From contig NZ_CP032157.1 of NCBI RefSeq assembly GCF_003555545.1, forward strand, positions 5,956,546 to 6,020,545: 64,000 nucleotides of DNA, given 5' to 3'. Below the pieces are notes generated by a model. The model ran no database searches. It saw only the letters and a program-made list of their open reading frames with translations, and was not told the origin of the DNA. The position numbers were made by a program, and so were the translations under genes. Shown here in pieces: positions 50,559-58,830 of this stretch; within the stretch, counting starts at the first letter, position 1; each line of letters opens with the position of its first letter. This DNA is from Paraflavitalea soli (lineage in GTDB: Bacteria; Bacteroidota; Bacteroidia; Chitinophagales; Chitinophagaceae).

Positions 50559-51227
50559 ATGAAACGGCTAACCGTCATTTTCTGTTCAACGATCGCACTG
50601 GCCATTGCCGGCTGTAATGATGCCCCTACTACTGATAGCGCCGCCAAAGGCGATACTGCTACGGCCAGCAAACCCGACACCACCGCTACCGCTGCTACTG
50701 AAGCACCGGCCCCGCCACTTGATTCTGCAGCCATGATGAAAGCCTGGGGAGCATACATGACACCGGGCGAACAACATAAAATGTTGGCCGCACAGAATGG
50801 AAAGTGGGAAGGAAAGGTAACGATGTGGATGGCGCCAGGAGCACCCCCTTCTGAAAGCAAAAGCACAACAGTTAATCAAATGATCCTGGGTGGCCGCTAC
50901 CAGGAATCAAAACATTCCGGAAGCTTTGGAGGTATGCCTTTCGAAGGAAAGAGCATTGTAGGATATGACAATATCAAAAAAGTTTTTATCAGCACCTGGA
51001 TCGATAATATGGGTACAGGTGTAATGGTAGCCGAAGGTCCCTGGGATGCTGCCAGCAAAAGCATTACTTTTACCGGCAGCATGGTAGATCCCTCCACCGG
51101 AAAAGAATGTAAGTTCCGCGAGATCATGACCTTCACAGATGACAAGCACCAAAAAATGGAAATGTACAATACGCCCGGAGGCGCGAAAGAGTACAAGACC
51201 ATGGAGATAGAGTACACCAAAAAATAA
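50559..51227 (+). CDS. DUF1579 domain lipoprotein
   Basis: 222 residues. Signal peptide with lipobox AIAGC at residue 19; then a Thr/Ala/Pro/Asp linker (TASKPDTTATAATEAPAPP). The globular domain holds the DUF1579 pattern: MTPGEQHKMLAAQNGKWEGKVTMW (in parts), GGRYQESKHSG, FEGKSIVGYDNIKKVFISTWIDNMGTGVM and TFTGSMVDPSTGKECKFREIMTF. Beta-barrel fold of unknown ligand. Likely anchored in the outer or inner membrane. A strong terminator follows. Confidence 0.88.
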   Translation: MKRLTVIFCSTIALAIAGCNDAPTTDSAAKGDTATASKPDTTATAATEAPAPPLDSAAMMKAWGAYMTPGEQHKMLAAQNGKWEGKVTMWMAPGAPPSESKSTTVNQMILGGRYQESKHSGSFGGMPFEGKSIVGYDNIKKVFISTWIDNMGTGVMVAEGPWDAASKSITFTGSMVDPSTGKECKFREIMTFTDDKHQKMEMYNTPGGAKEYKTMEIEYTKK

Positions 51228-51242
51228 TAGCCCGATAATGAG

Positions 51243-51284
51243 CTGCCCGCCCTGGTTCTACACCGGGCGGGCAGTTTTTTTTAT
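51243..51284 (+). terminator. Intrinsic terminator
   Basis: CTGCCCGCCC (51243-51252) pairs perfectly with GGGCGGGCAG (51265-51274), followed by eight T. Confidence 0.95.
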
Positions 51285-51304
51285 GGCTATACCGCTCATT
51301 CCAC

Positions 51305-51733
51305 CTAACGCCAGGCCCCAATAATGGCGCCCATTAGTATCAGGGCCACTACACAATAACCTCCGTTGATGAAAATGTACCGGGCTGTTTTGTGTTCAAA
51401 CAATGCCACTACAGCAATGCTGCAAAAAACCCAGATGCCGGCAAGAAAACCCGCCGTGGCGCCCCAGGAAATGTTGACGACGGGTGCGCCGGGACAGGGT
51501 TGGGCAGGCTCTGTAAGGAACATCGCCAGGTTTACGGCCATGATCAGCGAAAGCACAAAAGCCCAGCCGAAGATCCTGGCTTTGTTGCCTTTCTGAACAT
51601 CTTCCATGTTCATTTTATTTTCCTTCATCCAGGCTTTACCGAATAAAGCAGGGGAATACCATACACCGCCCAGTACAAAGGCAGAAACACCGGCTACCAA
51701 CACCGCCAGCCAGTTAATTGAGTTCATGTCCAT
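51305..51733 (-). CDS. DUF1761 integral membrane protein
   Basis: 142 residues from the ATG at 51733 (MDMNSINWLAVLVAGVSAFVLGGVWYSPALFG, in parts); the ATG at 51727 is equally possible. Four transmembrane helices: 7-30, 55-78, 90-112, 120-142. The conserved GGVWYSPALFGKAW after helix 1 is the family marker. Function unknown. Divergent from the sensor kinase operon; the 9-bp inverted repeat at 51755-51783 lies between them. Confidence 0.88.
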   Translation of the reverse strand: MDMNSINWLAVLVAGVSAFVLGGVWYSPALFGKAWMKENKMNMEDVQKGNKARIFGWAFVLSLIMAVNLAMFLTEPAQPCPGAPVVNISWGATAGFLAGIWVFCSIAVVALFEHKTARYIFINGGYCVVALILMGAIIGAWR

Positions 51734-51754
51734 GTGTTTACACTTTAAGGGATT

Positions 51755-51783
51755 AAATAGATTATGATTTATCGAATCTATTT
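51755..51783. promoter_or_regulatory. Operator-like inverted repeat between DUF1761 and LytS genes
   Basis: AAATAGATT (51755-51763) and AATCTATTT (51775-51783) are a perfect 9-bp inverted repeat with an 11-base spacer, in an 86-base divergent spacer. Confidence 0.45.
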
Positions 51784-51819
51784 CACTAATTTTTGGGTGC
51801 CAACGAAAAGCGAACCGGC

Positions 51820-52896
51820 ATGGAAAAAGAGCTGACGAAATCAAATAGCACGGCGACGAAAGTTCCGGTTGCCAGCCAGGTCAATGATATCGGCTTCCGG
51901 CTGATACTCATCCCTTTCTTTGGCATTGCCATTCCGCTTATCACCAGGCTGGTAGACCACAACAGTTTTTCCAACTGGGAGATCAAATTGAGTTATGCCT
52001 ATACCATTGGCCTGTCCTTCCTGATCTGGGAAGGCAACCGTTACCTGCTGTTTACCCTGCGCACTTATTTCAACTGGTTCAACCAACCCATACGCAAGCT
52101 GGTGGTACTGATCTTTTCCGTATCGTTTTATACCATACCCGTCAGCATCTTATTATTAATGGGATGGTATCATATCTTCAAAGCCGGGCTGGTCAATTGG
52201 AATACTGTTACAGAAGCTACGTTGATCATTATGGTTTGCGTGGTTTTCATTGTGCATGTATACGAAACCTTCTTCCTGGTAAAAGAATCTGAAAATGAAA
52301 TGTTGAAGAATGCACAGCTGGGCCGGGCAAAAGTAGAGGCCGAACTGGAAGCCCTGAAAAACCAGATAGATCCGCACTTTATTTTTAACTCCCTCAATAC
52401 CCTATCGCACCTGATAGAAGAAAAACCACAAAGGGCCAGGCAGTTCAATGATAACCTGGCCGATGTGTACCGGTATATTTTGCAGAACAAACGACGGGAA
52501 CTGGTATTGCTGCGCGAAGAGATGCAGTTCCTGAATGACTATTTCTCCCTGTTGGTGATCCGTTTCGAAAACGCTGTTCGGTTAAACATGAACATACCCG
52601 ATAGCCTGATGGATCAATTCCTGATCCCTCCTATTTCTTTGCAGGTATTGGTAGAAAATGCGATCAAACACAATGAATTCTCAGAAGCCTCCCCCCTGGT
52701 GGTGAACATTGATTTGCAGGAGGAGGTCTTAACTATCCACAACCAGGTACGCAAAAAAATATTACGTAAACCTTCATCCCGCATCGGATTGAACAACCTC
52801 GACGAGCGTTACAAATTGACGACCGGCAAAGAGATCGCAGTAACTGTTACGGACCACGATTTTACTGTTTCTTTACCCGTTTTAAAAATTGGCTGA
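51820..52896 (+). CDS. Sensor histidine kinase, LytS/YehU type
   Basis: 358 residues from the ATG at 51820. Four membrane segments (ILIPFFGIAIPLITRL, YAYTIGLSFLIW, LVVLIFSVSFYTIPVSILLLMGW, ATLIIMVCVVFIVHVY) form the sensor part with no extracellular domain. The His_kinase domain begins ALKNQIDPHFIFNSLNTLSHLIE with the phosphorylated His; the ATPase N box is LVENAIKHNEF and the G box RIGLNNLDERYKL. It phosphorylates the LytTR regulator encoded just downstream; the two overlap-free genes are only one base apart (stop 52896, ATG 52898). Signal unknown. Confidence 0.94.
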   Translation: MEKELTKSNSTATKVPVASQVNDIGFRLILIPFFGIAIPLITRLVDHNSFSNWEIKLSYAYTIGLSFLIWEGNRYLLFTLRTYFNWFNQPIRKLVVLIFSVSFYTIPVSILLLMGWYHIFKAGLVNWNTVTEATLIIMVCVVFIVHVYETFFLVKESENEMLKNAQLGRAKVEAELEALKNQIDPHFIFNSLNTLSHLIEEKPQRARQFNDNLADVYRYILQNKRRELVLLREEMQFLNDYFSLLVIRFENAVRLNMNIPDSLMDQFLIPPISLQVLVENAIKHNEFSEASPLVVNIDLQEEVLTIHNQVRKKILRKPSSRIGLNNLDERYKLTTGKEIAVTVTDHDFTVSLPVLKIG

Positions 52897-52897
52897 T

Positions 52898-53653
52898 ATG
52901 CATGTATTGATCATTGAAGACGAAAAACCCGCCGCGGAAAAATTACGGAAAGCCCTTATGGCCTGCGATGCTTCGATACAGGTTGTAAATGTATTGGGAA
53001 GTATTCAACAGGCCACAGCCTGGCTGGAAGAACATCCGGCCCCAGCCCTGATCTTCATGGATATTGAACTCAGCGATGGATTGTCATTCAGGATCTTTGA
53101 ACGAACAACGATCAGTTGCCCGGTAATATTTACAACGGCCTATGACGAGTACTGGCAAGAGGCTTTTGAACACAACAGTATAGACTATCTATTAAAACCC
53201 ATCAAGCAGGTAAAGCTTGAAGCAGCTTTAAAAAAATATGAAAAGCTGAAACAGTATTTTTCTGCCAACTATCAAAACCTGGTCAACTGGCAACAAAAGC
53301 CTGCAGAAAGCGGATACAAAAAACGCTTCCTGGTAAAACGCGGATCGGATTATATAAGTATTAAGACTGAAGACATTGCTTATTTCTACGCTACCCATAA
53401 GCTGGTTTGCATGGTAGACAATAAAGGTCAAAAATTTATTCTTGATCAGTCTTTGAGTGATATCGAAATGCAGCTGGACACCGGTTTTTTTTACCGGGTA
53501 AACCGTAAATACCTCGTCAATATGAGCGCCATCAGGAGGATAAAAACCTACCCCAAAAGTAAATTACTGCTGGAAGTGGAGCCTGCCTTACAGGAGGAAA
53601 TTGTGATCAGCCAGGAAAATGTAACGGCTTTCAAGCAGTGGATGGAGCAATAA
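52898..53653 (+). CDS. LytTR DNA-binding response regulator
   Basis: 251 residues from the ATG at 52898. Receiver domain: IIEDEKPAAEKL, phosphorylated Asp in IFMDIELSDG (about residue 54), TTAYDEY and LLKPIKQVKL. The LytTR domain follows from about residue 145 (RFLVKRGSDYISIKTEDIAYFYATHKLV, in parts; FYRVNRKYLVNMSAI). LytTR binds direct repeats and often acts on membrane or adhesion genes. Forms an operon with the LytS kinase. Confidence 0.94.
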   Translation: MHVLIIEDEKPAAEKLRKALMACDASIQVVNVLGSIQQATAWLEEHPAPALIFMDIELSDGLSFRIFERTTISCPVIFTTAYDEYWQEAFEHNSIDYLLKPIKQVKLEAALKKYEKLKQYFSANYQNLVNWQQKPAESGYKKRFLVKRGSDYISIKTEDIAYFYATHKLVCMVDNKGQKFILDQSLSDIEMQLDTGFFYRVNRKYLVNMSAIRRIKTYPKSKLLLEVEPALQEEIVISQENVTAFKQWMEQ

Positions 53654-53654
53654 T

Positions 53655-53682
53655 AAAAAAACCCCGGCCATCTGCCAGGGTC
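53655..53682 (-). terminator. Intrinsic terminator after the 134-residue gene
   Basis: Reverse strand GACCCTGGC-agatg-GCCGGGGTT then seven T: ACCC-c-GGC with GCC-a-GGGT (53661-53681). Confidence 0.75.
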
Positions 53683-53709
53683 TTAATACGATCATAGAGC
53701 TCGGACTAA

Positions 53710-54114
53710 TTAGTTATTTCCGCCTCCACCGCCCTGACGGCGCTGAGGACGTAAAGAAGGTTCAATTTCGTCTTTCCATTTTTTGTATTGCGCTTCATCG
53801 AAGATCTTCTTCAGCTCATCATCCCTGTCTGCCGCCATTTTCTGGCTTTTTTCACGCATTGCGTCACGATCGGGTTGGGCACCACCAGCACGCATTTCTT
53901 CCATCATTTTTTCCCTGGTACGGAAATATTTCGCAAAAGTGCTGTCGGATTTGGTAGTTTGATCAGGTGTAAGCTTGAGATCTACCAGTTTTTCTTTTAC
54001 TGCCTTCAGTTGTTCTTCGGGCGTACGACGTTGAAAACCACCACCGCCTTGAGCATTGGCAGTATACATGCCGGCAATGGCTACAGTTATCAATAGGAAG
54101 ATTGCTTTTTTCAT
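53710..54114 (-). CDS. Small secreted Spy/CpxP-like helical protein
   Basis: 134 residues. Signal peptide MKKAIFLLITVAIAGMYTANAQ then GGGGFQRRTPEEQL. The rest is helical with Lys/Asp/Glu/Met pattern: EQLKAVKEKLVDLKLTPDQTTKSDSTFAKYF, REKMMEEMRAGGAQPDRDAMREKSQKM, DELKKIFDEAQYKKWKDEIEPSL. The LTPDQ and D-E-Y-K-K-W-K pattern resembles CpxP/Spy and periplasmic metal-stress proteins of Bacteroidota. Chaperone or sensor role inferred. End is Arg/Gln/Gly-rich. Confidence 0.7.
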   Translation of the reverse strand: MKKAIFLLITVAIAGMYTANAQGGGGFQRRTPEEQLKAVKEKLVDLKLTPDQTTKSDSTFAKYFRTREKMMEEMRAGGAQPDRDAMREKSQKMAADRDDELKKIFDEAQYKKWKDEIEPSLRPQRRQGGGGGNN

Positions 54115-54356
54115 TGCAATAATTGTTTATGTGATTTAAAATTGACTGTTATAAATTGGATGACAATGGCGGGTAAAACCTGCGGTTTACCCCTATAAAA
54201 TTAACCGGTAGTTAACAATGCACCCCGGCGGGTGGAAACCCTGCGATCGGGAGCCCGTAGATAAAAAAGGCCCGTATTTAAAGAGTTAGTCAACTTTTGG
54301 AACAGGGTTTGCCGAATTCCGTTTATCTTGCATATCCTTTAAATTTTCAGCCCGAT

Positions 54357-54989
54357 ATGGAATATGGAAAAATCATAGCGGTAACAGGGTTACCAGGATT
54401 GTACGAGTTAGTAAGCAGTAAGAGCGATGGTGCTATTGTCCGTTCACTGGACGATCAGACTACCCGGTTTGTATCCAGCCGGGTACATAATTTCTCACAT
54501 TTGGAAAGTATTGAGATATATACCGTTCGTGATAATGTGAACCTGGCAAGCATTTTCCAGGCCATGCAAAGCAGCGGAGAGAAGCTGCCCGACGGTAAGG
54601 ACAACAATGCCCTGAAGAAGTATTTTGAGAAAGTGTACCCCGATCTGGATTTCGAGCGCGTATATGCCAGCGACATGAAGAAAATGGTGAAATGGCTGAC
54701 TGTACTCAATGCTAACAAGGTGGAAATCAAGCTACGGGAACTTGCAGAAGAGCCTGCTGAGGAAGTTGTAGTGGAAGAAAAAGCACCAGCACCGGTAGCT
54801 GAAGAGCCCAAAGCACCCGCCAAAAAAGCGGCCGCTAAATCAACAGCTAAGAAAGAAAAGGTTGTAGAGGAAGAGGCTGAAACAGCAGAAAAACCCAAGA
54901 AAAAAGCAGCCCCCAAGGCTAAAAAAACCGAGGAAGGCGCAGAAGAGCCGGTTAAAAAGAAAACCGCTCCGAAAAAGACCAAGGAATAG
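54357..54989 (+). CDS. DUF5606 protein with Lys/Ala/Pro/Glu-rich H1-like tail
   Basis: 211 residues from the ATG at 54357 (MEYGKIIAVTGLPGLYELVSSKSDGAIVRSL, in parts); the frame upstream lacks character. Residues 1-130 are the DUF5606 domain. Residues 130-211 are disordered, with AKKAAAKSTAKKEKV and EEPVKKKTAPKKTKE repeats like histone H1/HU tails. The tail could bind nucleic acid, or be a charge-based linker; Rho in this genome has a similar Lys-rich stretch. Function unknown. A terminator with a 24-base loop follows. Confidence 0.85.
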   Translation: MEYGKIIAVTGLPGLYELVSSKSDGAIVRSLDDQTTRFVSSRVHNFSHLESIEIYTVRDNVNLASIFQAMQSSGEKLPDGKDNNALKKYFEKVYPDLDFERVYASDMKKMVKWLTVLNANKVEIKLRELAEEPAEEVVVEEKAPAPVAEEPKAPAKKAAAKSTAKKEKVVEEEAETAEKPKKKAAPKAKKTEEGAEEPVKKKTAPKKTKE

Positions 54990-55008
54990 TTTTTTCCTAT
55001 TTATAACA

Positions 55009-55068
55009 AAAGCTACAACCTTCCGGAACCTGTTTTTTGCAGCCGGGGTTGTAGCTTTAGTATTTAAA
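55009..55068 (+). terminator. Terminator after the DUF5606 gene
   Basis: AAAGCTACAACC (55009-55020) pairs perfectly with GGTTGTAGCTTT (55047-55058), loop of 26 bases, then agtattt; weak T run. Confidence 0.65.
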
Positions 55069-55077
55069 CAATGATCT

Positions 55078-56802
55078 ATGAACTTTAGCGCTGATATCAA
55101 GAAGTTGCCCAGGCATTTTTTACCCGCCGATTTTGTGGTAACAGACTGGAATACCCTGGAGCCTTATTTTAAGGATTTGCTGGACCGCTCTATCGGAAGT
55201 TATGCCGACCTGGAAAAATGGCTGTTGGATATGAGTGAGCTGGAAGCTGTGGTAAGTGAAGATGCCTGCTGGAGGCAGATAAAAATGACCTGTGATACAG
55301 AGAATAAGTCTCTGGAAGAAGCATTCGTGTTCTTCGTTACCGCCTTGCAACCCCAGATTCAATTGTATGGCGATAAACTGAACCGTAAGTTGGTAGAAAG
55401 TCCTTACATCGACCAACTGGACCAGCAAAAGTATTTTACCTACCTGCGTGGCGTGCGGAAGAATATCGAACTGTTCAGGGAAAAGAATATTTCTCTTCAG
55501 TCAGAATTAAGCGTGTTGCAACAACAATATGCCGTGATCTCTGGTAAAATGACAGTGGAGGTGAATGGACAGGAATACACCTTGCAACAGGCAGCCAAAC
55601 TACTGGAAAGTCCGGACAGGGCATTGCGTGAAACCGTTTACAGGAAAGTGAACGATAGAAGGATCCAGGATAAAGAGGCCTTGAATGACTTATACTCGAA
55701 ACTTATTGAAAAACGCCACCAGGTAGCAAATAATGCCGGTTTTTATAACTACCGTGATTATAAGTTCAAAGAGCTGGGCCGCTTCGACTATACCAAAGAA
55801 GATTGCTATCAATTTCATGAAGCTGTTAAACAACATGTGCTTCCCCTGGTCAATGCTATTTACAAAAGAAAGAAGGAAAAGCTGGGTCTTGATACCTTCA
55901 GGCCCTGGGACCTCGAAGCCCAGCCCGCAGGTATTAAGCCTTTAACTCCTTTCAAAACAGGTGATGAACTACTGGCAAAAAGCATCCAATGCTTCGAAGC
56001 CATACGTCCCTTTTTTGCCGATTGTCTTCGGAAAATGAATGAAATGAAACGCTTTGACCTGGACAGCCGGAAAGGAAAAGCGCCGGGAGGTTATAACTGC
56101 CCGCTGGCAGAAACAGGCGCGCCTTTCATTTTTATGAATGCGGCAGGGCAAATGAGTGATGTAACCACCATGGTACACGAAGGGGGTCATGCAGTGCATT
56201 CCTTCCTGGCACATCCGTTGGAGCTTAGTTCATTCAAGGAATACCCCATGGAAATAGCGGAGGTGGCCAGTATGGCCATGGAACTGTTTAGCATGGATGC
56301 CTGGGAAGTATTTTTTGACAATAAGGAAGATTTGCAACGGGCCAAGGAACATCAGCTGGAACGTGTAATTACGATCTTCCCCTGGATTGCTACGATAGAC
56401 AAATTCCAGCATTGGGTATATGAGCATCCAAACCATACAGAACAAGAACGCGCCACACGTTGGATGGAGATACTCAATGAGTTCTCTTCCGATGTAATCG
56501 ATTTCAGCGGTCTTGATGACTACCGCACTTATAGCTGGCAGCGCCAGTTACACTTGTTTGAGGTACCATTGTACTATATCGAATATGGCATTGCACAATT
56601 GGGAGCCATTGGTTTGTGGATGCAATTCAGGCAAAATAAGGAAGCAGCGTTAGACAACTATATGCAGTCTTTAAGTTTGGGCGGAACCAAGACTCTACCG
56701 GAACTGTATAAGGCGGCCGGGCTGGAATTCAACTTTTCGCCAGAACGTATCAAAATCCTCATGAAGTTTGTGCAGGAGGAAATGAAAGCAATAGAACGTT
56801 GA
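55078..56802 (+). CDS. M3 family oligoendopeptidase F-like
   Basis: 574 residues, the usual length of PepF/M3B. Zinc site HEGGH at residues 367-371 in VTTMVHEGGHAVHS with a downstream Glu in EIAEVASMAMELF, where E is the third ligand. The N-terminal helices and the C-terminal Y-GIAQLGAIGLWMQF-like region are family features. It degrades oligopeptides of about 7-17 residues in the cytoplasm. Starts nine bases after the terminator at 55068, so a promoter should overlap that hairpin. Confidence 0.95.
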   Translation: MNFSADIKKLPRHFLPADFVVTDWNTLEPYFKDLLDRSIGSYADLEKWLLDMSELEAVVSEDACWRQIKMTCDTENKSLEEAFVFFVTALQPQIQLYGDKLNRKLVESPYIDQLDQQKYFTYLRGVRKNIELFREKNISLQSELSVLQQQYAVISGKMTVEVNGQEYTLQQAAKLLESPDRALRETVYRKVNDRRIQDKEALNDLYSKLIEKRHQVANNAGFYNYRDYKFKELGRFDYTKEDCYQFHEAVKQHVLPLVNAIYKRKKEKLGLDTFRPWDLEAQPAGIKPLTPFKTGDELLAKSIQCFEAIRPFFADCLRKMNEMKRFDLDSRKGKAPGGYNCPLAETGAPFIFMNAAGQMSDVTTMVHEGGHAVHSFLAHPLELSSFKEYPMEIAEVASMAMELFSMDAWEVFFDNKEDLQRAKEHQLERVITIFPWIATIDKFQHWVYEHPNHTEQERATRWMEILNEFSSDVIDFSGLDDYRTYSWQRQLHLFEVPLYYIEYGIAQLGAIGLWMQFRQNKEAALDNYMQSLSLGGTKTLPELYKAAGLEFNFSPERIKILMKFVQEEMKAIER

Positions 56803-56860
56803 GCAATAGTCGGTAAAAAAATACCCAGTTAGTGGTATATGGTTTATTCGTTCTAACAAT

Positions 56861-56985
56861 TATCTTTGTAAGGAATACTTGTCTACGATAGTAAGATGAG
56901 CAATCATCTGAACATCATAAAATAGCTACTAATCAGAGCCTTAACCAAAAGTCCCGGTGTTTCTACATCGGGGCTTTCTTTTTAT
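56861..56985 (+). ncRNA. Candidate small RNA between pepF and fur
   Basis: TATCTTTG (56861-56868) fits TAnnTTTG. An RNA starting near 56875 would end at AAGTCCCGGTGT-ttct-ACATCGGGGCTT (56949-56976, 12 pairs with two G-T) followed by a T run. About 110 bases, no ORF longer than nine codons (ATG at about 56895). No -33 box at standard spacing. The terminator could instead belong to pepF. Confidence 0.4.
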
Positions 56986-57096
56986 ACCCGAATCGGGTCA
57001 GGCCGCCCTGGTCAACCAATAAGATAGTATTTTCTGCTAAAACAGTCCAGGAAAGGATATGAGGCGAATGAATAACAAGCTAAACAGGACTGTACC
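56986..57096. other. Spacer before fur
   Basis: About 110 bases, nothing notable. Confidence 0.35.
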
Positions 57097-57516
57097 TTAG
57101 TGGCAATCCTTGCAAACACCCGTAATCACCATTTGAAATTCTTCCGGCTGAAATCCCTCGGGAAGCCTCACTTCAGGGATCATGACACTTTCCAGGCAGG
57201 TAGTATTACCGCAGGCGCTGCATACAAAATGAACGTGGTTGTCATGGTGGTGGCCACCGGCGCAGCCTTCTTTACACATGGCATAGCGAACAGAGTTATC
57301 TACGGTGGGGATACTATGGATAATCCCTTTTTCCAGAAACGTTTGCAGTGTACGGTATACCGTTACACGATCAAATTTTTCACCGGTCTTTTTTTCAATA
57401 TCGCCATGCGCAAGCGCGCCGCCATTGGTTGCCAAAAATAATTCCAGGATCCTTTTACGGCTACCGGTTACACTTAGCTGACTACGCTTCAAAATATTAT
57501 CAATCTGTGTATCCAT
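57097..57516 (-). CDS. Fur family transcriptional regulator
   Basis: 139 residues. Winged helix with LSVTGSRKRILELFLAT, THGDIEKKT-like and RVTVYRTLQTFLEKGIIHSI; C-terminal dimerisation with HHHDNHVHFVCSACGNTTCLES and CKDCH, i.e. two CxxC pairs (SACGNTTC... and VCKDCH) for structural zinc. Which metal it senses (Fe, Zn or peroxide) is not certain; the His-rich HHHDNH and Cys pairs are those of Zur/PerR-like members. Reverse strand, next to SCO and divergent from merC. The candidate box TGCAACT-t-AGTTGCA lies between SCO and merC. Confidence 0.93.
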   Translation of the reverse strand: MDTQIDNILKRSQLSVTGSRKRILELFLATNGGALAHGDIEKKTGEKFDRVTVYRTLQTFLEKGIIHSIPTVDNSVRYAMCKEGCAGGHHHDNHVHFVCSACGNTTCLESVMIPEVRLPEGFQPEEFQMVITGVCKDCH

Positions 57517-57546
57517 GTTTAACTTTTTTATCTTTTCTGATAATCG

Positions 57547-58197
57547 TTAATTTCCAAAAAGGTTATTACTAAATCGTTTTTGAGCAACAGGTTCATCCAA
57601 CAATCCTTTGATATCTTTTTTAAGTTCTTCCAGTTCATCTTTCTTCAACCCGTCATAGATTTTTCTTACCTGACCACTTTTGTCAACCAGTGCGAAGAAC
57701 TGCGTATGCAAAAACTGATCATCAATATTCTGCAGGTTATTCTTTGGATCATCCAACAAATAACTGGTACGGGCAGTATTATATAAACTGTCTTTTCGTC
57801 CGGTCAGAAACCACCAATGACGTGTATCCGCTTTAATGGAATCGGCATATACTTTCAAACGCGCACTGCTATCCGTTTCAGGATCGCAGGTATGCGAAAC
57901 GATCAGGAACCGCGATTCATTGAGGAAGGCTTCATGAATGGGGCGAAGATTGGTGTTCATAATGGGGCAGATGCTCTTACAGGTAGTGAAAAAGTATTCT
58001 GCCACATATACCTTACCATCCAGGTCCCGTTCGGTAACGGTCTTGCCATCCTGGTTAACGAATTGAAAAGGAAGTACATAGCTCAAAACAGGCAACTTAA
58101 CCTTGCCATAACCCGGGATCACCCGGGTGAGCACTATATAAAAGCCAATGACGAGAACAAGGAAAAATCCAATATAAAATACGAATTTTTTATTCAT
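57547..58197 (-). CDS. SCO1/SenC family copper chaperone
   Basis: 216 residues. N-terminal anchor (FVFYIGFFLVLVIGFYIVL) and periplasmic thioredoxin-like domain with FFTTCKSICPIMNTNLRP, the CxxxC copper motif, and a distal His in LHTQFFALVD (probable copper ligand). SCO proteins deliver copper to the CuA site of cytochrome c oxidase. Downstream of the Fur gene (about 30 bases), likely co-transcribed. A half-site TGCAAC is near 58234. Confidence 0.94.
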   Translation of the reverse strand: MNKKFVFYIGFFLVLVIGFYIVLTRVIPGYGKVKLPVLSYVLPFQFVNQDGKTVTERDLDGKVYVAEYFFTTCKSICPIMNTNLRPIHEAFLNESRFLIVSHTCDPETDSSARLKVYADSIKADTRHWWFLTGRKDSLYNTARTSYLLDDPKNNLQNIDDQFLHTQFFALVDKSGQVRKIYDGLKKDELEELKKDIKGLLDEPVAQKRFSNNLFGN

Positions 58198-58280
58198 GGA
58201 TGCAAAGTTAGGAAATCAGGGCTAAGGGTTTTTGCAACCAACCGCCTTAAACGATACAGCAACCATTTTAAGATTTCGTT

Positions 58281-58295
58281 TGCAACTTAGTTGCA
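58281..58295. promoter_or_regulatory. Fur-family-like operator TGCAACT-t-AGTTGCA
   Basis: A perfect 7-bp inverted repeat around one base, overlapping GTTG (58290-58293), which lies 18 bases before TATCTTCG (58312-58319), so the operator would cover the -33 region of the merC promoter. It lies between the divergent SCO and merC genes, next to a Fur-family gene. Confidence 0.5.
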
Positions 58296-58323
58296 TATGA
58301 AAGTTTTCCCTTATCTTCGCGCC

Positions 58324-58716
58324 ATGAATTTCAGGTTTAACTGGGACGCATTGGGAATTGCTACTTCTGTAGCCTGCGCTATACATTGCGCTATCCTGCC
58401 GCTATTGCTTACCAGCCTACCTGTTTTTGGCATCAACATCATTGAGAATGTATTGCTGGAATACACGATGATTTTTATCGCTTTTGCCATTGGCATGTAT
58501 TCCCTTTGGCATGGCTACCGAAAGCATCATCATAGTTATTTGCCGGCTATTGTATTTTGTGTAGGTATTATATTGTTGATTGCCAAACAAATATGGCACG
58601 ATCACCAGATTTGGCTACTCCCCTTTGCCGTAATTTTCATCGTATCGGCCCATGTGATCAATTACCGCGCCTGCAGGGTACACGATCACGCCCATGCCGA
58701 TGATTGTGATCATTAA
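58324..58716 (+). CDS. MerC-domain membrane protein
   Basis: 130 residues from the ATG at 58324 (MNFRFNWDALGIATSVACAIHCAILPL, in parts); an ATG at 58297 is the longer alternative but crosses the promoter. Four transmembrane helices. The MerC-type Cys pair is ACAIHC at the end of helix 1. The last 20 residues are His-rich (HAHADDCDH). MerC transports mercuric ion in mercury operons; Bacteroidota relatives near Fur/Zur genes likely carry another metal. If the TATCTTCG box is right, the transcript starts at the ATG, a leaderless mRNA. Confidence 0.9.
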   Translation: MNFRFNWDALGIATSVACAIHCAILPLLLTSLPVFGINIIENVLLEYTMIFIAFAIGMYSLWHGYRKHHHSYLPAIVFCVGIILLIAKQIWHDHQIWLLPFAVIFIVSAHVINYRACRVHDHAHADDCDH

Positions 58717-58743
58717 AGAATTTCCGGAACTACGTTAAGGGTG

Positions 58744-58768
58744 AAAGCCTAAAAGCACAGGCTTTTTA
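58744..58768 (+). terminator. Terminator after merC
   Basis: AAAGCCT (58744-58750) pairs with AGGCTTT (58759-58765), then ttta. Confidence 0.65.
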
Positions 58769-58801
58769 GAATAAAAACAACAATTCCTTGTCGGGGTTTG
58801 T

Positions 58802-58809
58802 TATTTTTG
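58802..58809 (+). promoter_or_regulatory. -7 box of the Nfu gene
   Basis: TATTTTTG fits TAnnTTTG; no -33 at consensus spacing; leader about 15 bases to the ATG at 58831. Confidence 0.5.
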
Positions 58810-58830
58810 TACTTTAAAATAGTGGGAATT

